Source of the DNA: Amaurobius ferox
Taxonomy: Eukaryota > Arthropoda > Arachnida > Araneae > Amaurobiidae
Length of the DNA: 64,000 nt
Assembly: GCA_951213105.1 (NCBI GenBank)
Contig: OX578134.1
Coordinates: 143,947,880-144,011,879, forward strand
Reading direction: 5' to 3'
Shown: piece after piece, positions 1 through 12,721 of the stretch
Layout: every line of letters starts with the position of its first letter
Numbering within the stretch: position 1 is the first letter of the stretch
The notes under the pieces: generated by a model
What the model was told of the DNA's origin: nothing
Database searches by the model: none
What the model saw: only the letters and a program-made list of their open reading frames with translations
Translations under genes and position numbers: made by a program

Positions 1-333
1 TCCTAAAACATAACCATTAATAAATACTCTATGCATTAAATTACACAATTTTAACTTTTAAAATAAATTGTCATTTATTTACTCATACTATTATTAGGAT
101 TACACTTACATTAATTTTATATAAACTCTTAAGGAGGAAAAATACAGGTGTGAAACCAGGTTATATTATTTCAAAATCATTATGGGATCGAATATATATG
201 CAGATTTGCACATGCATCTGCTTGTCGTTCTGTTACTCATCATGCTTATAATATTGGCCGTTTATTTTTCTGACATTTTCAGGTCAGCTTTTCTTTTTAT
301 AACATATTCTTAAATTTTAACATAACCACTACA
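1..333. other. AT-rich DNA, no gene seen
   Basis: Low-GC sequence with stop codons in all frames. I see no motif, repeat or RNA gene here. Confidence 0.6.
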
Positions 334-389
334 CAGTATATCTCATCGCTTCTGCACCACCATTGCTTATGATACGCTCTCTTGGATAT

Positions 390-713
390 TCATTGCCTGG
401 ATATCAATGCTTCTGGACGGTCATTTTTGTTGACTGTCCTCTCTCTCTCACTCGCTCCTTGAATTCCGAATTGAATACATGATATGTGATGCTCTTGGAC
501 GGTGATTGCCTGATATCTAATAAATAATATCCTTGTTGCCGCATCATTTTGCCTACGGTCCAGATACGCCCTCTGTATCCTTATTAGTTGCTCCTGGGTG
601 CGATATAGCATCGCTGCTTGATTGGCTACTTTATTATCAGATGGTGATCGGTTTAAACCTTGGCCCCAAGGATATTTTTGCCCCAACCACAACTGCAATT
701 TATGTGAACTCAA
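390..713 (-). other. Open frame of unknown nature, 107 codons
   Basis: This minus-strand frame is more complex and less AT-rich than its surroundings. It reads through segments such as QKYPWGQGL, and QEQLIRIQRAYLDRRQ which could form a short amphipathic helix. I do not recognise a family. It lies next to the hairpin cluster at 690-886 and may be part of the same repeat. There is no visible splice or promoter context, so a chance frame inside an old mobile element is the likeliest reading. Confidence 0.2.
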
Positions 714-886
714 TTTATTGCGACCATGACCCTCCGAGCCATGATCCCAATAAATTCAGTTCACATACGTTATATTACAGTTATTGTTAACTTATTGTTG
801 ACAATAAGTTCAGTTCACATAATTCAGTCATTACGCCGTTTTACGATAGTCATGTCCCTCCGGGCCATGGCTATCGTAAAACGGCG
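690..886. repeat. Hairpin cluster with a perfect 16-bp stem
   Basis: Positions 834-849 (CGCCGTTTTACGATAG) and 871-886 are exact inverted repeats around a 21-nt loop. The loop contains CATGTCCCTCCGGGCCATG. A sister copy of that loop motif, CATGACCCTCCGAGCCATG, lies near 725-743. The phrase TTCAGTTCACATA occurs twice between them, and CTTATTGT-TG-ACAATAAG near 790-807 forms another small palindrome. The repeated loop with different flanks suggests a structured end of an unknown mobile element, or tandemly copied stem-loops. Confidence 0.6.
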
Positions 887-1717
887 CATACAAGTATGCT
901 CTTTGTTTCGTTGTACATAGCTGTATAAATCTCATAACTGCATAATTGCCTCATAGTTTCACAATTATTATCAAATCTATTATGCAATACTAAGACCACA
1001 TACTTTAAACACAATATCTCTTATGACGTAATTTTTAAACGCTACTCAGTAAAATATTACGAAGTTGTTAAACAGCTAAGAGAAGTTCTTAAATTGATTT
1101 CAACAAGTATTTGTTCACAAGACTAGACTCTATTATAAAATGCAAATATCTTCCTATAAAATGAAGCTTAAAATAAAATTCTTTAATTATTTGTTTCTCA
1201 ATTGTGCAGTGATTTGAAAAAAGCAGAAAGAAAGTGGTTCGAAGAACCCAACAAAAAATATTTAATTAAAATCACTGGATTGTTAAAATGAAGAATAGCA
1301 TTTTGCAAATTCGTTCAACGCACAGACCAGAACAGTAGGGAAAAAATCTTGTTTATAAGAGAAAACTAATTCAGAGTCATAAATATTCATTATTTGAAAA
1401 TAAATTACTTTTATAATTAAAAATTTCCATTGAAGGAGGACGGAAAAAATTCTGTATGCTTATGTGGAAACATTGAAAGTGCTTTCTTGCTTAACAAATT
1501 GGCGGTAAAAGAAAGACCAGACTTATTGTGTATTCTTCGCAATTTTGCAAAAATTTATTTATGAAATCAATATTTATTGAAGTGCATGATTCGGGTTCAA
1601 TTATATATTGACGTATACTAGATGTAGTTTATTTTCAGTTACATATAACATATTGGATATTTTCTAATGCCTCTTTGGAAATGTGTTCCTACCAATATAC
1701 ATTATTAAACATTTATT

Positions 1718-1721
<4 letters not shown>

Positions 1722-1770
<49 letters not shown>
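1722..1770. repeat. (TA)n microsatellite
   Basis: About 24 uninterrupted TA units, followed directly by CAGGATGTCC at 1771, which looks like a mariner-type terminal sequence inserted at TA. Confidence 0.95.
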
Positions 1771-1773
<3 letters not shown>

Positions 1774-2298
1774 GATGTCCAGTGCTATCGGTGCGCAATT
1801 ACTATTTTCTCAACCGTTAGTCAGACAGATATATACTTCCAATTTTCCAATTGCAAAAATGTTTTAAATTTTAAAATTTATTATCTTAGAAACAGTTTAA
1901 ATCAATAAATACATTTCTGAAAGAAATACGAAATATAAATTTTTATACTGTCCCCCGGTCTTACCAATTATATTTAGGAAAATCATCCTCATACAGTTTC
2001 ATGCCAGATTAAATATATGCTTGTTTAATAATAATCATGTTTTTTAACACAATTACAAATTTAAAAATTAATATGAAACCTTTTATGACATGTTCCGTTA
2101 AAAGAACTTTAGCGCTTTGTGCTAAATCCGGATCTGTTTGTCTACTCCACTAAATTATTTATTTTAAAAATAACTCATAAAATATATGCTTGGATAATAA
2201 TAATTATGTTTTATTTAATAATTTAATGTAAATAATGTTAAAATTTTACTAGAATATGTTGGTAATTTAACAAGTTTACTGATTTTTGTCCATTGGGA
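1771..2298. other. Possible left end of a TA-inserted element, otherwise featureless
   Basis: The block opens with CAGGATGTCCAGTGC right after a TA array, as expected for a Tc1/mariner-type terminus. I could not find a matching right end. The rest is AT-rich without a frame or repeat that I can name. Confidence 0.3.
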
Positions 2299-2492
2299 TA
2301 GTGTTTTTCAAACTTTTTGGTCACGTCCTTGTGAAATTCAATTTGATAGCGGATGCTTTCAAATTGATGCATTCAAATATAACTCATATTTTTGTTTGAT
2401 TTTAAGAAAATTTGAACGGTACTTTCACGTTTTACACTGGAATACTTTCGTGGAACTCCAAGGGTTCACCGAGCACATTTTGAAACACACTG
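2299..2492. mobile_element. hAT-like miniature element
   Basis: The left end TAGTGTTTTTCAAACTTTTT and the reverse complement of the right end (CAGTGTGTTTCAAAATGTGC) match the terminal style of hAT/Charlie non-autonomous elements, which typically begin CAGTGTTTCTCAA and continue through a 'gtcc..cttg' stretch also visible here. Length is about 194 bp and there is no coding capacity. The ends have diverged from each other and no clear 8-bp target duplication survives, so it is an old copy. Confidence 0.55.
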
Positions 2493-5400
2493 CACATACA
2501 AACATAAATGTTTATATTTACATATGGTGGGTACAGCTCATGTACAGCATTAATTTTTACGTGACGTGACATCATTGACGTGGATTTTCAACAACTTCCG
2601 TCTAGACATTTTGTTAGCTTATTCTGTAAAATAATTTATATCATAGAACTTTTGAAATGTTTGATGGATTCATTTGTCATCTTTTTGTATGGAAAATTAG
2701 ATGAATTAGTTAAAGATATTTGTAGTCGTGTTTAAACATTTCGAGAAAAATGCTCATTGTTTTGTTTTCAATTTCTTGATTTTTGACTAACATTTTCTTG
2801 ATTAAACTATAATGTTAAATTCACAAGGAAAATACAAAGCATATATTAGACTTTGTTTTTATTAATGTAAAAAGTTCTACTATAGTAAGAACCAAAAATC
2901 TTTAAAAAAATTGAAATTGAAATGTTCCCAAAAATTGGGCCTTTGCGATTAAAAATTTAATGTCGCCTAGAGTTTGCTCCATTTCTTAGTTATACCTTTT
3001 ATTTAAAAGTGATTGGATCTTTTATAAGAAGCTTCAACATTTCGTTCCCCAGATATTGCTCGTTTAATGTCCTTTTACATATAGCAATCCTTTCGAGAAA
3101 TTATTCCGCTACTCCAAGCATTTGAATGTGAAGAAAATTTGCCCCTGAATAGCTGTTTATTTTTTATGCACGGCAATAAATATTATTTAACACTTGAGTC
3201 ATATCCAATCCGATGAAGACAAAATTAAACTTTACACCGCTCTGTCTTCAAAGATAACGGCTATGAACGCAGCTCTAAACTGGACAAAGGATATGGGATG
3301 ACATTTCCACCAACTTTTACTTAATTACATGTGATATATTAACGATCAAAATTTTACTATGAAAGCATATAGAAATGCTTCCTGGAGAGAAATTGGGTAG
3401 AGTCTAGCATTTACATGGCCTGACACTAAAGTGCTAAATACATACAAGTTTAGGCAAAGTATTGCCAATCCTACAATCAGCGAGCTGTTCGAGAGAGTGT
3501 CCTAAAACATTCTTGACGGGTGGAATTCTAGAAGTTTAGGCATTAAAAATTATCTGTGTAATAAGTCCTTTATAATATGAATTAACAATAGATATGATAA
3601 CAATTATTAAATGATTGGAAGCTTTATATGCAATTATATTAAAAACGTGACTGAAAGGCACAGTTGAAATTATTGCATGTTGTTATCTGGACAGTTTTTT
3701 ACTATGAGTAAGATATCTCTAAGAAAGCAAGATGCATGAAAGTTGATATATCGTTTTTATTCAATAGCTTTAGCTGTTTTGCTATTCATTTTCAGAACGA
3801 TAGAGATTTAAGAAATCCATAATTTTGTTTTAAAAATTCAAATGTATCAACCTGTAGATAAAATCATGTGTTTATATATAATCATATCTATTTTCTTCTA
3901 TTTTCTACCATTCAACATTTTGCATAGTGTTAAATAATACAAACGTACTTGAATTCAATTTTATATTTTGCCTCATAAGGAATGACTCTGTAGTTTGTAA
4001 ATATAGATTATAGTTCCCCCATGCATATATAGTTGTTTATCAGTAAATTACATAATAAGATAAACTTATTTCAACAATAACCCCCAAATACAAAACGAAA
4101 ACATATATTCTGTTGAAATTATATTCTCCTCAGCATTCTTGGCGTCCATCTTCATCTGGACATCTTATTGGTATCCCAACAACGTCTAGATTAATATCGC
4201 AGCTGATCCCGCATATCTAGTTCCTTCTTCTATGTCTTCATCTTTTGCCTCCCAAGATACTACAATGAGTATTCGAGGTAGAGTTTAGAAATTCCAGGAT
4301 GTGCCTTAAGACTCGAATCTTTCGCCGGTGCCCTTCGGCGAATCCATCGACGCAGAGTGAATATGGAATTTAAAAGGGTATCTCCTTCTTTAGATCCTGT
4401 TTTTTTTTTCAAGAATTTTCATATCAAGAACTACGAATACGAAGAAGAAAAAAAAGTCTACGTCTTTGAAACTATTTTCTACCTTCCATTTTACATAATA
4501 TTATTCGAAAAAACATAATGTAACGTATATTTTAGGGATACATTCATGTCCACGTTGCATATGTAAATGTGATTGCATATATCACCCCATCTGCTGCCTG
4601 TTTGTAACGGGAATGTGCATATCGATATGAAAATTATTTTTGCGAGAATCGTCCAAACACGAAGTGTATTTCTTAAAACCATTGGAATAAAATGATTATT
4701 TCCATTTTCTAAACTGAGGAAAATGAATATTTGTAGGAGATTTTTGTTGATATATAAACATCAACAAATATTCGAAGCAGCTACAAATGTTTGTGTTGAT
4801 AGTTTCAATATTTGAAAATTGTGTCAATTAACCTGTTTCTTTAATTAATACTAATACATTGAGTACTGTAATGAAACTTTTAACTACTTCATTACCAGGA
4901 AATGCCCTCTTTAATATCAGCCAAAGTACAATGTCAACAATTGTTTATTTTCCAAAAGTTGTTAAAGAAGAGGATATATTTTGCACATATCTATGTACCT
5001 CTAAGACTTGAAATGCAATTAATTGTATCCCAACTCTGAAATTCGAAAGTTTATATATGTTTTCATGTTTCATTAAAACATCTGGCTTGATAAGTGTTCA
5101 AAAGAATAAATATCTGATACCATTTACTGAGTATAAACAGGGTGGCCTTTATGTCCAAATACAAAACAGGAAATATTCCACATTGTACACTAGTTGAGCT
5201 AGAGACATACATAGAGACATACATATGTTCCAGAGACAAGCTAGAGACATACACATGTGTCTCAATTTAAAAAAAAAAATGTTGGCAACTGACGTTCATC
5301 CACTAATATAGTGAACCTTTAGGAACTCCAACTATTAGAATGATATATGACTATTTGAAAGCGGAATCAGATTATTCAGGTGGATTGAATGAATGTCTCC

Positions 5401-5744
5401 GCCCCTTTGCCAGATATTTAGATCATGTGCTAACACCGATTACAATAGACGTGTTTATCCAAGTGCTACTCGTATTTAAAAATTATAATTGATATTTTGC
5501 TGAACATGTAGTAGACGTATTATATTTAGTTGTTGCAAATGCTTTATAGCAGTAGAAAATTATACATACGTTTGGTAATTAACATTTCAGGCAAAATACC
5601 AGCAAATCACAACTTGAAAAATATGGAAAATTCTCGTTCTCTTCAATCTTTCAAATAATCCTAGTTAAACTTCCATAGCCACAATTCATTTTCTTAATTA
5701 CGCTTATTTCATGCTAAAAATTATTTACTTAAATAAACTACTTT
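2493..5744. other. Intergenic or intronic DNA, no gene seen
   Basis: AT-rich throughout. Between about 4130 and 4380 GC is higher and a 7-bp stem TTCGCCG/CGGCGAA lies at 4321-4342. I could not assign this block to any family. A short repetition of 'agagacatacata' occurs around 5203-5255. Confidence 0.5.
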
Positions 5745-5833
5745 ACACCAAATACATTTCGGCCGTCCAAATGTAGATACTCAAGTCCTCAGGACGAGTC
5801 GGACGGTCTGGGTCTTCAACACCTAATACATTT
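5745..5833 (+). mobile_element. 59-nt structured insertion, copy 1, with 15-bp target duplications
   Basis: The insert at 5760-5818 is flanked by ACACCAAATACATTT (5745-5759) and ACACCTAATACATTT (5819-5833), a 15-bp duplication with one mismatch. A nearly identical core is inserted at 7765-7828. The RNA could fold with an outer CCGTCC/GGACGG stem and an inner GTCC-TCA-GGAC hairpin. The long target duplication and ragged 5' end fit retroposition by LINE-type target-primed reverse transcription. There is no poly-A tail. No known SINE, tRNA or snRNA is recognised. Confidence 0.75.
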
Positions 5834-6789
5834 GAATATTCCAGCCCATAACCTTAACTGGACATGAATTTATGCAATTAGTGCATGCCTATATTAAAAG
5901 CTTATAAATACTAAAAATTGCGTATCTTCAAACATAAATGTGATAGATTTACTATTTTGAGTATATACAAAACATTCAAATCCAGTCTAATTCTAAATAG
6001 TATTTAAAATTTTACATTAAACACTGCAAATCAAAATAGCCTAGTAATAAAGTGGGTGTCTACCAAATTTAAACGCACAGTCGGCTAAATTGCATAGCCA
6101 TGCCAAAGACTTAAAGGTTTAATGCAAATAAATAACAAAATGCACTACATATTCGTTCCTCACAATTTCTAATGTCCATTGGGCGTTTTATCATTAGCAG
6201 TTCATGAACAGTGAGTTTCCCATTACAAAAACACATTTTACGAATATTTTCAAATGTTTCTCTAATACTTTAAATTTCCTTTAAAGATCTTCCATTATTG
6301 CGTTCACAGTTCAAAAATCCCATTATTTCTTAAGCCATTTTTCAAACTGCACTTCTATTTTTCAGTCAAACAAATTTATCTTGCATGTACTTTTATATTT
6401 TTAAATCGTTAAAATTACGTATTCTGAGAAAAATCATAAACGGGATACATTAATCAAGAATGCGTTTTTTTTATTCTGTGCGAGTCCTTTTCGAATAAAT
6501 ATGGATAACGAGTTTATTCCATATTTTATTATATTATTTCCTGCTTTGATCGTGAGATATATCATATCCTTCGAATATTTTCCAAATGATTCAATAAGAT
6601 TAAGATAAAGACATCCCATCTGGTATCGCAGCTGTCAAGCTAGAGTAAAATTTAGCACCATATCGAAAAGGAATACCATGTCCAACAGAGATCTGAATCA
6701 TAAGTATTGATTATAAGTCAGTGGGCAATTTATATTAACGTCATTTTTTCCTTTGCGAGCTAAAACACTGTGACAAAATTACGTACTAG

Positions 6790-6840
<51 letters not shown>

Positions 6841-7105
6841 CGTATATTACCTTTGTTCAGTTACATCAGAGTTCCTGTTTTTTATTCGAATTGATGAAAA
6901 AAAATAATTACCTCTTATGAAAAATACTTAATATATAAAGAAAATAGCTATTTTTCCTAATGATATTTCGACCGGACTTTATAAATGGGACAAACTTTGG
7001 TTATAAACTACTTTTTTCAGTTTATAATTTATAGACATTCGCATTTATATTTTTAAAAAATATTGCTAATATAAAAGGCACCAAGACAAACGTAATATAG
7101 ACTTA
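5834..7105. other. No gene seen; contains a (TA)n tract
   Basis: AT-rich DNA without a supported frame. A (TA)n microsatellite occupies 6794-6838. Confidence 0.6.
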
Positions 7106-7262
7106 CGGGCAATGAAAGTTGCACACCAAGCAGGTATAGGATAGACCTGAAATTTTATTGATGGAAGTATACAGATGAATGATATACATGATCACAAAAA
7201 CGGCGCAGCAGAACACGTACAGAGAGAGCTGTGGTACACAGGCCGGTGATTGGTCAGTCTGG

Positions 7263-8318
7263 TCACGTCGCATCGCCCCGTACTGCGATACAAGCAGCAA
7301 TATGGTCCGGGATGGTGTTGAATAAACGCCTGATGTTGTCCTGCGGAATACAAGTCGACACCTGCAGGGCGTTGCATTCCAAATCCCGAAGATTGCGGCA
7401 ACGAGTTAGCTAGAGTTTCAACTAGTCCCACACATACTCGATAGGGGACAGGTCTGGGGAGCGGTCAGGCATGGAAGTGTATGTACATGACTTAGGCAGG
7501 GCTGAGCGACCGTGTGATGCTGGGAATTATCCTGTTGGAATTGCGCAGCTGGAATCCCAGCAACTAATGGGAGCAAATGTGACTATAGAATCTCATCCAC
7601 GTATCGCTGGCCCGTCAATGTTCTAGATACCACTACTAAAGCGAATAGGCTGTCGTAAGCTATGGTTCCTCAGCCCATGATGTCTACAATGGGACTGGTG
7701 TGGCGCTTGAAAACGAGTTTGGAATTGTGGCGCTGTTCTGAGGTCCTTCACACCCGGAAATGCTCCTTCCCGGCCGTCCAACTAGTTACTCTAAGTCCTC
7801 TGGACGAGTCGGACGGTCTGGGTCTTCAACACCCGGAAATGCTGATCATCGATCCCCAAAATGAAGCGGGTACTCATCACTAAACACCACACATCGCCAA
7901 TCTGTGGCGTTCCATGTTGCTCCGGTCCGGCAGCACAGATACCTGTGCTTATGCTGATGCTTATGTGTTAACGGCACCACACGTAAGAGACGCTGGGATC
8001 ACAGATTAGCTTCCTTCAGGCTTCTAGATATGGTTTATGAGCATACACGGACCACTACGTGTGTCTGTATCGCGGATGGTGTCGTCGTCGCCTCTATACA
8101 TGCCTGACGCACGATCATTCGTTCCTCTCTGATCGTGGTATGCATGCATAGTCCATCCAGAGCCGATCATCCATGTATGTGTGGCGTCCCGTGACCAGTG
8201 CAGAACACCCTCGGACGGTATAGTCCTAACGATCCACATGACGAGCTATCAGGTCCGTTGACCACCCTGCGGTTTTCAGCCCGATGCTAAAGTCTCTCTC
8301 GAAGTCAGTCAGTTGCAT
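7263..8318 (-). pseudogene. Tc1-like transposase pseudogene
   Basis: A DDE transposase that would cut and rejoin DNA at the element's ends. In order on the minus strand: an N-terminal helix-turn-helix region starting MQLTDFER and continuing IGLKTAGWS (start codon at 8316-8318); a second DNA-binding block with SLKEANL; the first catalytic block WRCVVFSDE (around 7874-7900); the second catalytic block FQQDNSQHHT; and a C-terminus with RSPDLSPIEYVWD, then PQDNIRRLF, ending at a stop at 7263-7265. Several stop codons and frameshifts are present, and a 79-bp insertion with duplication splits the stretch just after the first catalytic block. Without it the length, about 325 codons, is normal for the family. 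It cannot encode a working enzyme. Confidence 0.88.
7750..7843 (+). mobile_element. 64-nt structured insertion, copy 2, with exact 15-bp target duplications
   Basis: The target ACACCCGGAAATGCT is present exactly at 7750-7764 and 7829-7843, around an insert at 7765-7828. The insert shares its last 58 or so bases with the insert at 5760-5818, apart from changes concentrated in one variable loop, and is about 5 nt longer at its 5' end. Removing insert plus one duplication restores homology across the host transposase, so this is a genuine late insertion. Both targets begin ACACC, which suggests sequence preference or pairing of the RNA 3' end with the target. Confidence 0.85.
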
Positions 8319-8577
8319 ATATCGATGGTCTACCCATCATTCTTTTCACTCCGTACCCGTTCTTGCGTCGGCCGAAGCATCTGGCATTGATGGGGCGTCG
8401 ACTACAAGCCGGTTTATAAGGCCGCTGGCTCATGCTAGCGGCGCCACTCACGGGTGTACGAAAATGCGCAACCACGCCAGACTGGGATCATTTGCATACC
8501 AGCACACCCCCTGGCTATTTACATCATTTCGTTGTTGAACCATGTTTTCTTCTTAGTGCGCAACTTTCATTGTCCGT

Positions 8578-10328
8578 TACTGTATTTCAAACATAATTAT
8601 GTTTACACAGATATATTTTCAAACGATAATTCGACCTATTAAAGCTTTAATATTTTTGTTGCATTTAATACTCATATGCTATTGCTGAAAATTCAAACGC
8701 TTCTTCTTAAATTGTGCCCCTATAATCATGGTTCTTTTCAGTGGTTTGGAATATCCTCATCAAATTGATCATTATGTGAATACATTTTCTGCAGTTTTAT
8801 AAGGACACACATATTTAATAGTATTAAAAGTAATTTGTTTAAGGTAAAAATGTAATAAAAAATCATATTGCATTTATATATTCATATTTTTCTCATTTCC
8901 TCAGAAAGTACTTTCCCTTATACATATGTGATGCGGGTATAGGTTCAGTTATCAGAATCTGTGCTTAAGTACATATTTACAGGCTGATTAAAAAAAACAC
9001 ACATGCATTTCCGATAATTCCAACATAGCTTATAACATTTGAATTATTAAACAAGCTGGAACATTAAAACAGAGAAAATCAGCTTAAATGTTTTTGGGTT
9101 GATGGCAACGTAGGATTGTTTTTGACTGGTAACACTTTTTTTTTTTGGATTAATTTTTTATGTGATTAACATCTATATGTTTGGGGTTTATTTGGCAGAG
9201 AAACGGAGCGTTACGAAAAACTTGAGTATTTTGGACGCTTATACTCCCAAAACTAACATATAAAAATGTAAATATTTTTCTTGTTTTGTGGGAAATAGAG
9301 TCCAGATGATGAATTTAAAAATAATTTTAATATTTTGAACAATGTTTTTTTAAAAAAAAACTTATAAAAGCAGTTCATTGGGCGTTTTTTTTCTAACTTT
9401 CACTCGAAATATGTAATAAACTATAAAAAATAGGTAAAATAGCAAACGACAAAAATAGGTACTAGAAAATGTAGAACTAAAATCTATATGCAAAAAAACT
9501 CTTATGGTTTTCTAGTAATCGTCTTGTCAAGTTGAACAATATTAAAAATTTTCTTTTTTTTCAAGTTTGTAATGGTTATATCTCAAAAACTATAGAAACT
9601 AGCTTTCAACAATAAGTAAGGATCTGTAGCTCTTTAAAATCCCTATATGTGTATATAAAATATTTTGGATCGAGATCTTGTTTTCTTTTTCGATATTACA
9701 AAAATTTAGTTTTTATTTTAATCACACAAACCATATTTTGACTCCATCGAACGCCGATGTTTTTTTTTAACTTGGATTTAAACCGTAGTTTTTGTGTTCA
9801 TAAAATTTTTTTTGTATTTTACAGTTCTAGAATTGATAGTAGAAATTAGTCTAGAATTACAAAAGAGAATTAGTCTAGAATTACGAGAATTAGTCTAGAA
9901 TTACAAAAACGCTTCCTGTATTTCAGTATAATATGGCTGCCTAAATTCACTGAAAACTAAATATATTACAGTTGTCTATATGATGGCTATAGACCACGAT
10001 ATTTCCGAAGTAAAATTACCCCTCTGAACCTTTTTCTTGTACACCATCACATATACTTCCGACCCGAAACAGACAGAATTAATTATATTTTCAATGCATT
10101 CAAATGAGAGCATTCTTATAGTCAGAATTACTTGAACATATTTCATCTCGATATAGATTGAATCGCTAATTAGTTTGGAGAATAAGTTTGTGCCACATGA
10201 AATATTAACAAATGTGCTCAGCTTTGCGTAAAGATTGGTAAATATATGTTATGAAACATTGCATGGAATTCATATTATAATTCTGAAGTTACAGTAATTA
10301 ATATATGACTTTACTATGTAATGTTTTG
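8578..10328. other. No gene seen; short tandem repeat at 9845-9908
   Basis: AT-rich DNA. Three tandem units of 20-24 bp built on ATTAGTCTAGAATTAC lie at 9845-9908. The block at about 9000-9800 has features of an old non-coding repeat but no ends that I can define. Confidence 0.5.
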
Positions 10329-10894
<566 letters not shown>

Positions 10895-10905
10895 TTATAT
10901 ACATA

Positions 10906-10943
<38 letters not shown>

Positions 10944-10985
10944 ATAGTCTGACTGTATATATATATATATATATATATATACAGT

Positions 10986-11891
10986 CTGTCCCAAAAACAT
11001 AGACCTGGGTTTTTATTCCATAAATATTGATCTTAGACATATATAATAATTTACAAAGTTGGGTATAAAAAGGTACAGAATTTTATGAAATCGATAAAAA
11101 ATTTCAGGGGATTAAATTTGAAGAAATACAAAAATTAATTTTGTATACGGCCCCGGTGCAAAAACATTTCCAATGAGTAATATGTGACACATACACTAAT
11201 AATGTGATGTACAAAATTTCAGCATTTTATCATAAAAAGTTCCAGAGATATGTTGAAACAAAATTGGTGAGGGATTAATCTCAAATTAAAATCTAAATGT
11301 TTACAGCAAGAGTGCAAATGATGCAACCCAGAAATGCATCATTGCATCATAGGCAAATAATATTGCCTCTTATCTTTAATGGATCTTTGGCATTGATGGA
11401 AAACATTTTGAACAAGCTTTGTAATCTTTGTGCAAAGTTATTATTTCTACACAGTGTAGATACTTTTGAACAAATAAATAGCAAAATTATTATTTATTTA
11501 TATATTCATTGTTTTCTTTTGTAATTTGTGTATGACCCTTGAAACGCGATCTGTCGACATGATTTTTCTCCTCTGAGAACCCATGTCGATACATCGAAAA
11601 GTGGTTTAATTCAGCGTTTTTGTTTTTTCACATCTCTGGGACTTTTTATTATAAAATTCTGAAATTGTGTACTTCACCTTATTAGTGTATGGGACACATT
11701 TTACTCTTCGGAAATGTTTTTGTACGGAGACCGTATAAAAATTTAAATTTTCTATTTCTTAAAATTTATTCCCTTGAAAATTTTAATAGATTTCATAAAC
11801 TGATGTGCCTGTTTTACGCAATTTTTAATTTATTATATATGTCTAAGATCAATATTTATGGAACAAAACTCGAGGTCAATTTTTTTGATAC
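10986..11891. mobile_element. Fold-back element with about 280-bp arms
   Basis: Left arm 10986-11266 and right arm 11615-11891 are diverged inverted copies. Shared runs include CCATAAATATTGATCTTAGA and CATACACTAATAA. The left end follows TATACAGTCTG after a TA array (10907-10980). The loop at about 11270-11615 has no recognisable transposase, although 11525-11610 is less AT-rich and could be a relic of a parent element. This looks like a non-autonomous Tc1/mariner-type element with very long inverted ends. Confidence 0.75.
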
Positions 11892-11903
11892 ATATACACA
11901 CAT

Positions 11904-11936
<33 letters not shown>

Positions 11937-12684
11937 CAAGTTGTACTTCTTTCCGTCTGTTTATTAGCTCAACAGAAGGGGACTCACTTATTTCCTTTTT
12001 GTGAATAAAAATTCCCAAATGATGAACTTCAAATATTGAGAGTTTACCGCAACTCATAATTTAAGTTTCTTAATATTTTCTATATCGAACAAAACAACAC
12101 ACAACGTGTAGTTAAATAGAATACAACATTAAACATAATTTGTGCAATAATATGACATATATATTAACCTGTCATGTCAATCTAAACAATAACATGCTTT
12201 CAATAGTTAAAATATTTAACACACATTTGCACTACAGTTGGACCCGTTCATCGTGATATCGGTAAATTGAATATAGAGCTTCAATTAACTTTCCACAGTC
12301 AAAAGTCATTCATTTCAGTCGTGAAATATCCCGTTTAATAGAACCTAATTTTAATAATAACCCTTGTTTATCGAACAGTAATTTCAACATGTGTTTCGTT
12401 ATCTGGTGCCATAAAACCACAATCTACCAATTCACCGTATACAGTAAAATTAGAAATATGTTAAAAGTCAAGTAGTACATGTAATACGACATCAAAACAA
12501 TGATCTAATTTTTTTTTTCGATTGCCATATAAAGGTCCTGTAAACTATCATAAAGTGTTCTGTTTGCTGGAATATTTTGTGAAATTTGGATACATATAAG
12601 GAGATGGTTCCCAAAAGTATTCACTCTCTGTAAACTATATGAGTCGTTGGTAATATATGGTTATGGTTTCTAAAGGATATAAGG

Positions 12685-12720
<36 letters not shown>
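11892..12720. other. No gene seen; microsatellites
   Basis: (CA)n/(TA)n at 11891-11937 and (TA)n at about 12688-12715. The remainder is unassigned AT-rich DNA. Confidence 0.6.

Positions 12721-12721
<1 letters not shown>

Larger units (their letters stand above)
7106..8577 (-). mobile_element. Tc1/mariner-family DNA transposon, dead
   Basis: Inverted ends CGGGCAATGAAAGTTGC (from 7106) and its near match read inward from 8576 (CGGACAATGAAAGTTGC) are flanked by TA at 7104-7105 and 8578-8579, the target duplication expected for this superfamily. Nearly the whole interior is a decayed transposase on the minus strand. The element is interrupted by the small structured insertion at 7750-7843, so it is older than that insertion. 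GC content is well above that of the flanking DNA. Confidence 0.9.

Noticed and set aside
12230..12455. Possible pogo-like element starting ACAGTTGGACCCG
   Set aside because: The proposed right end (..ATACAGTAA) pairs poorly with the left end and no clear TA flanks agree.
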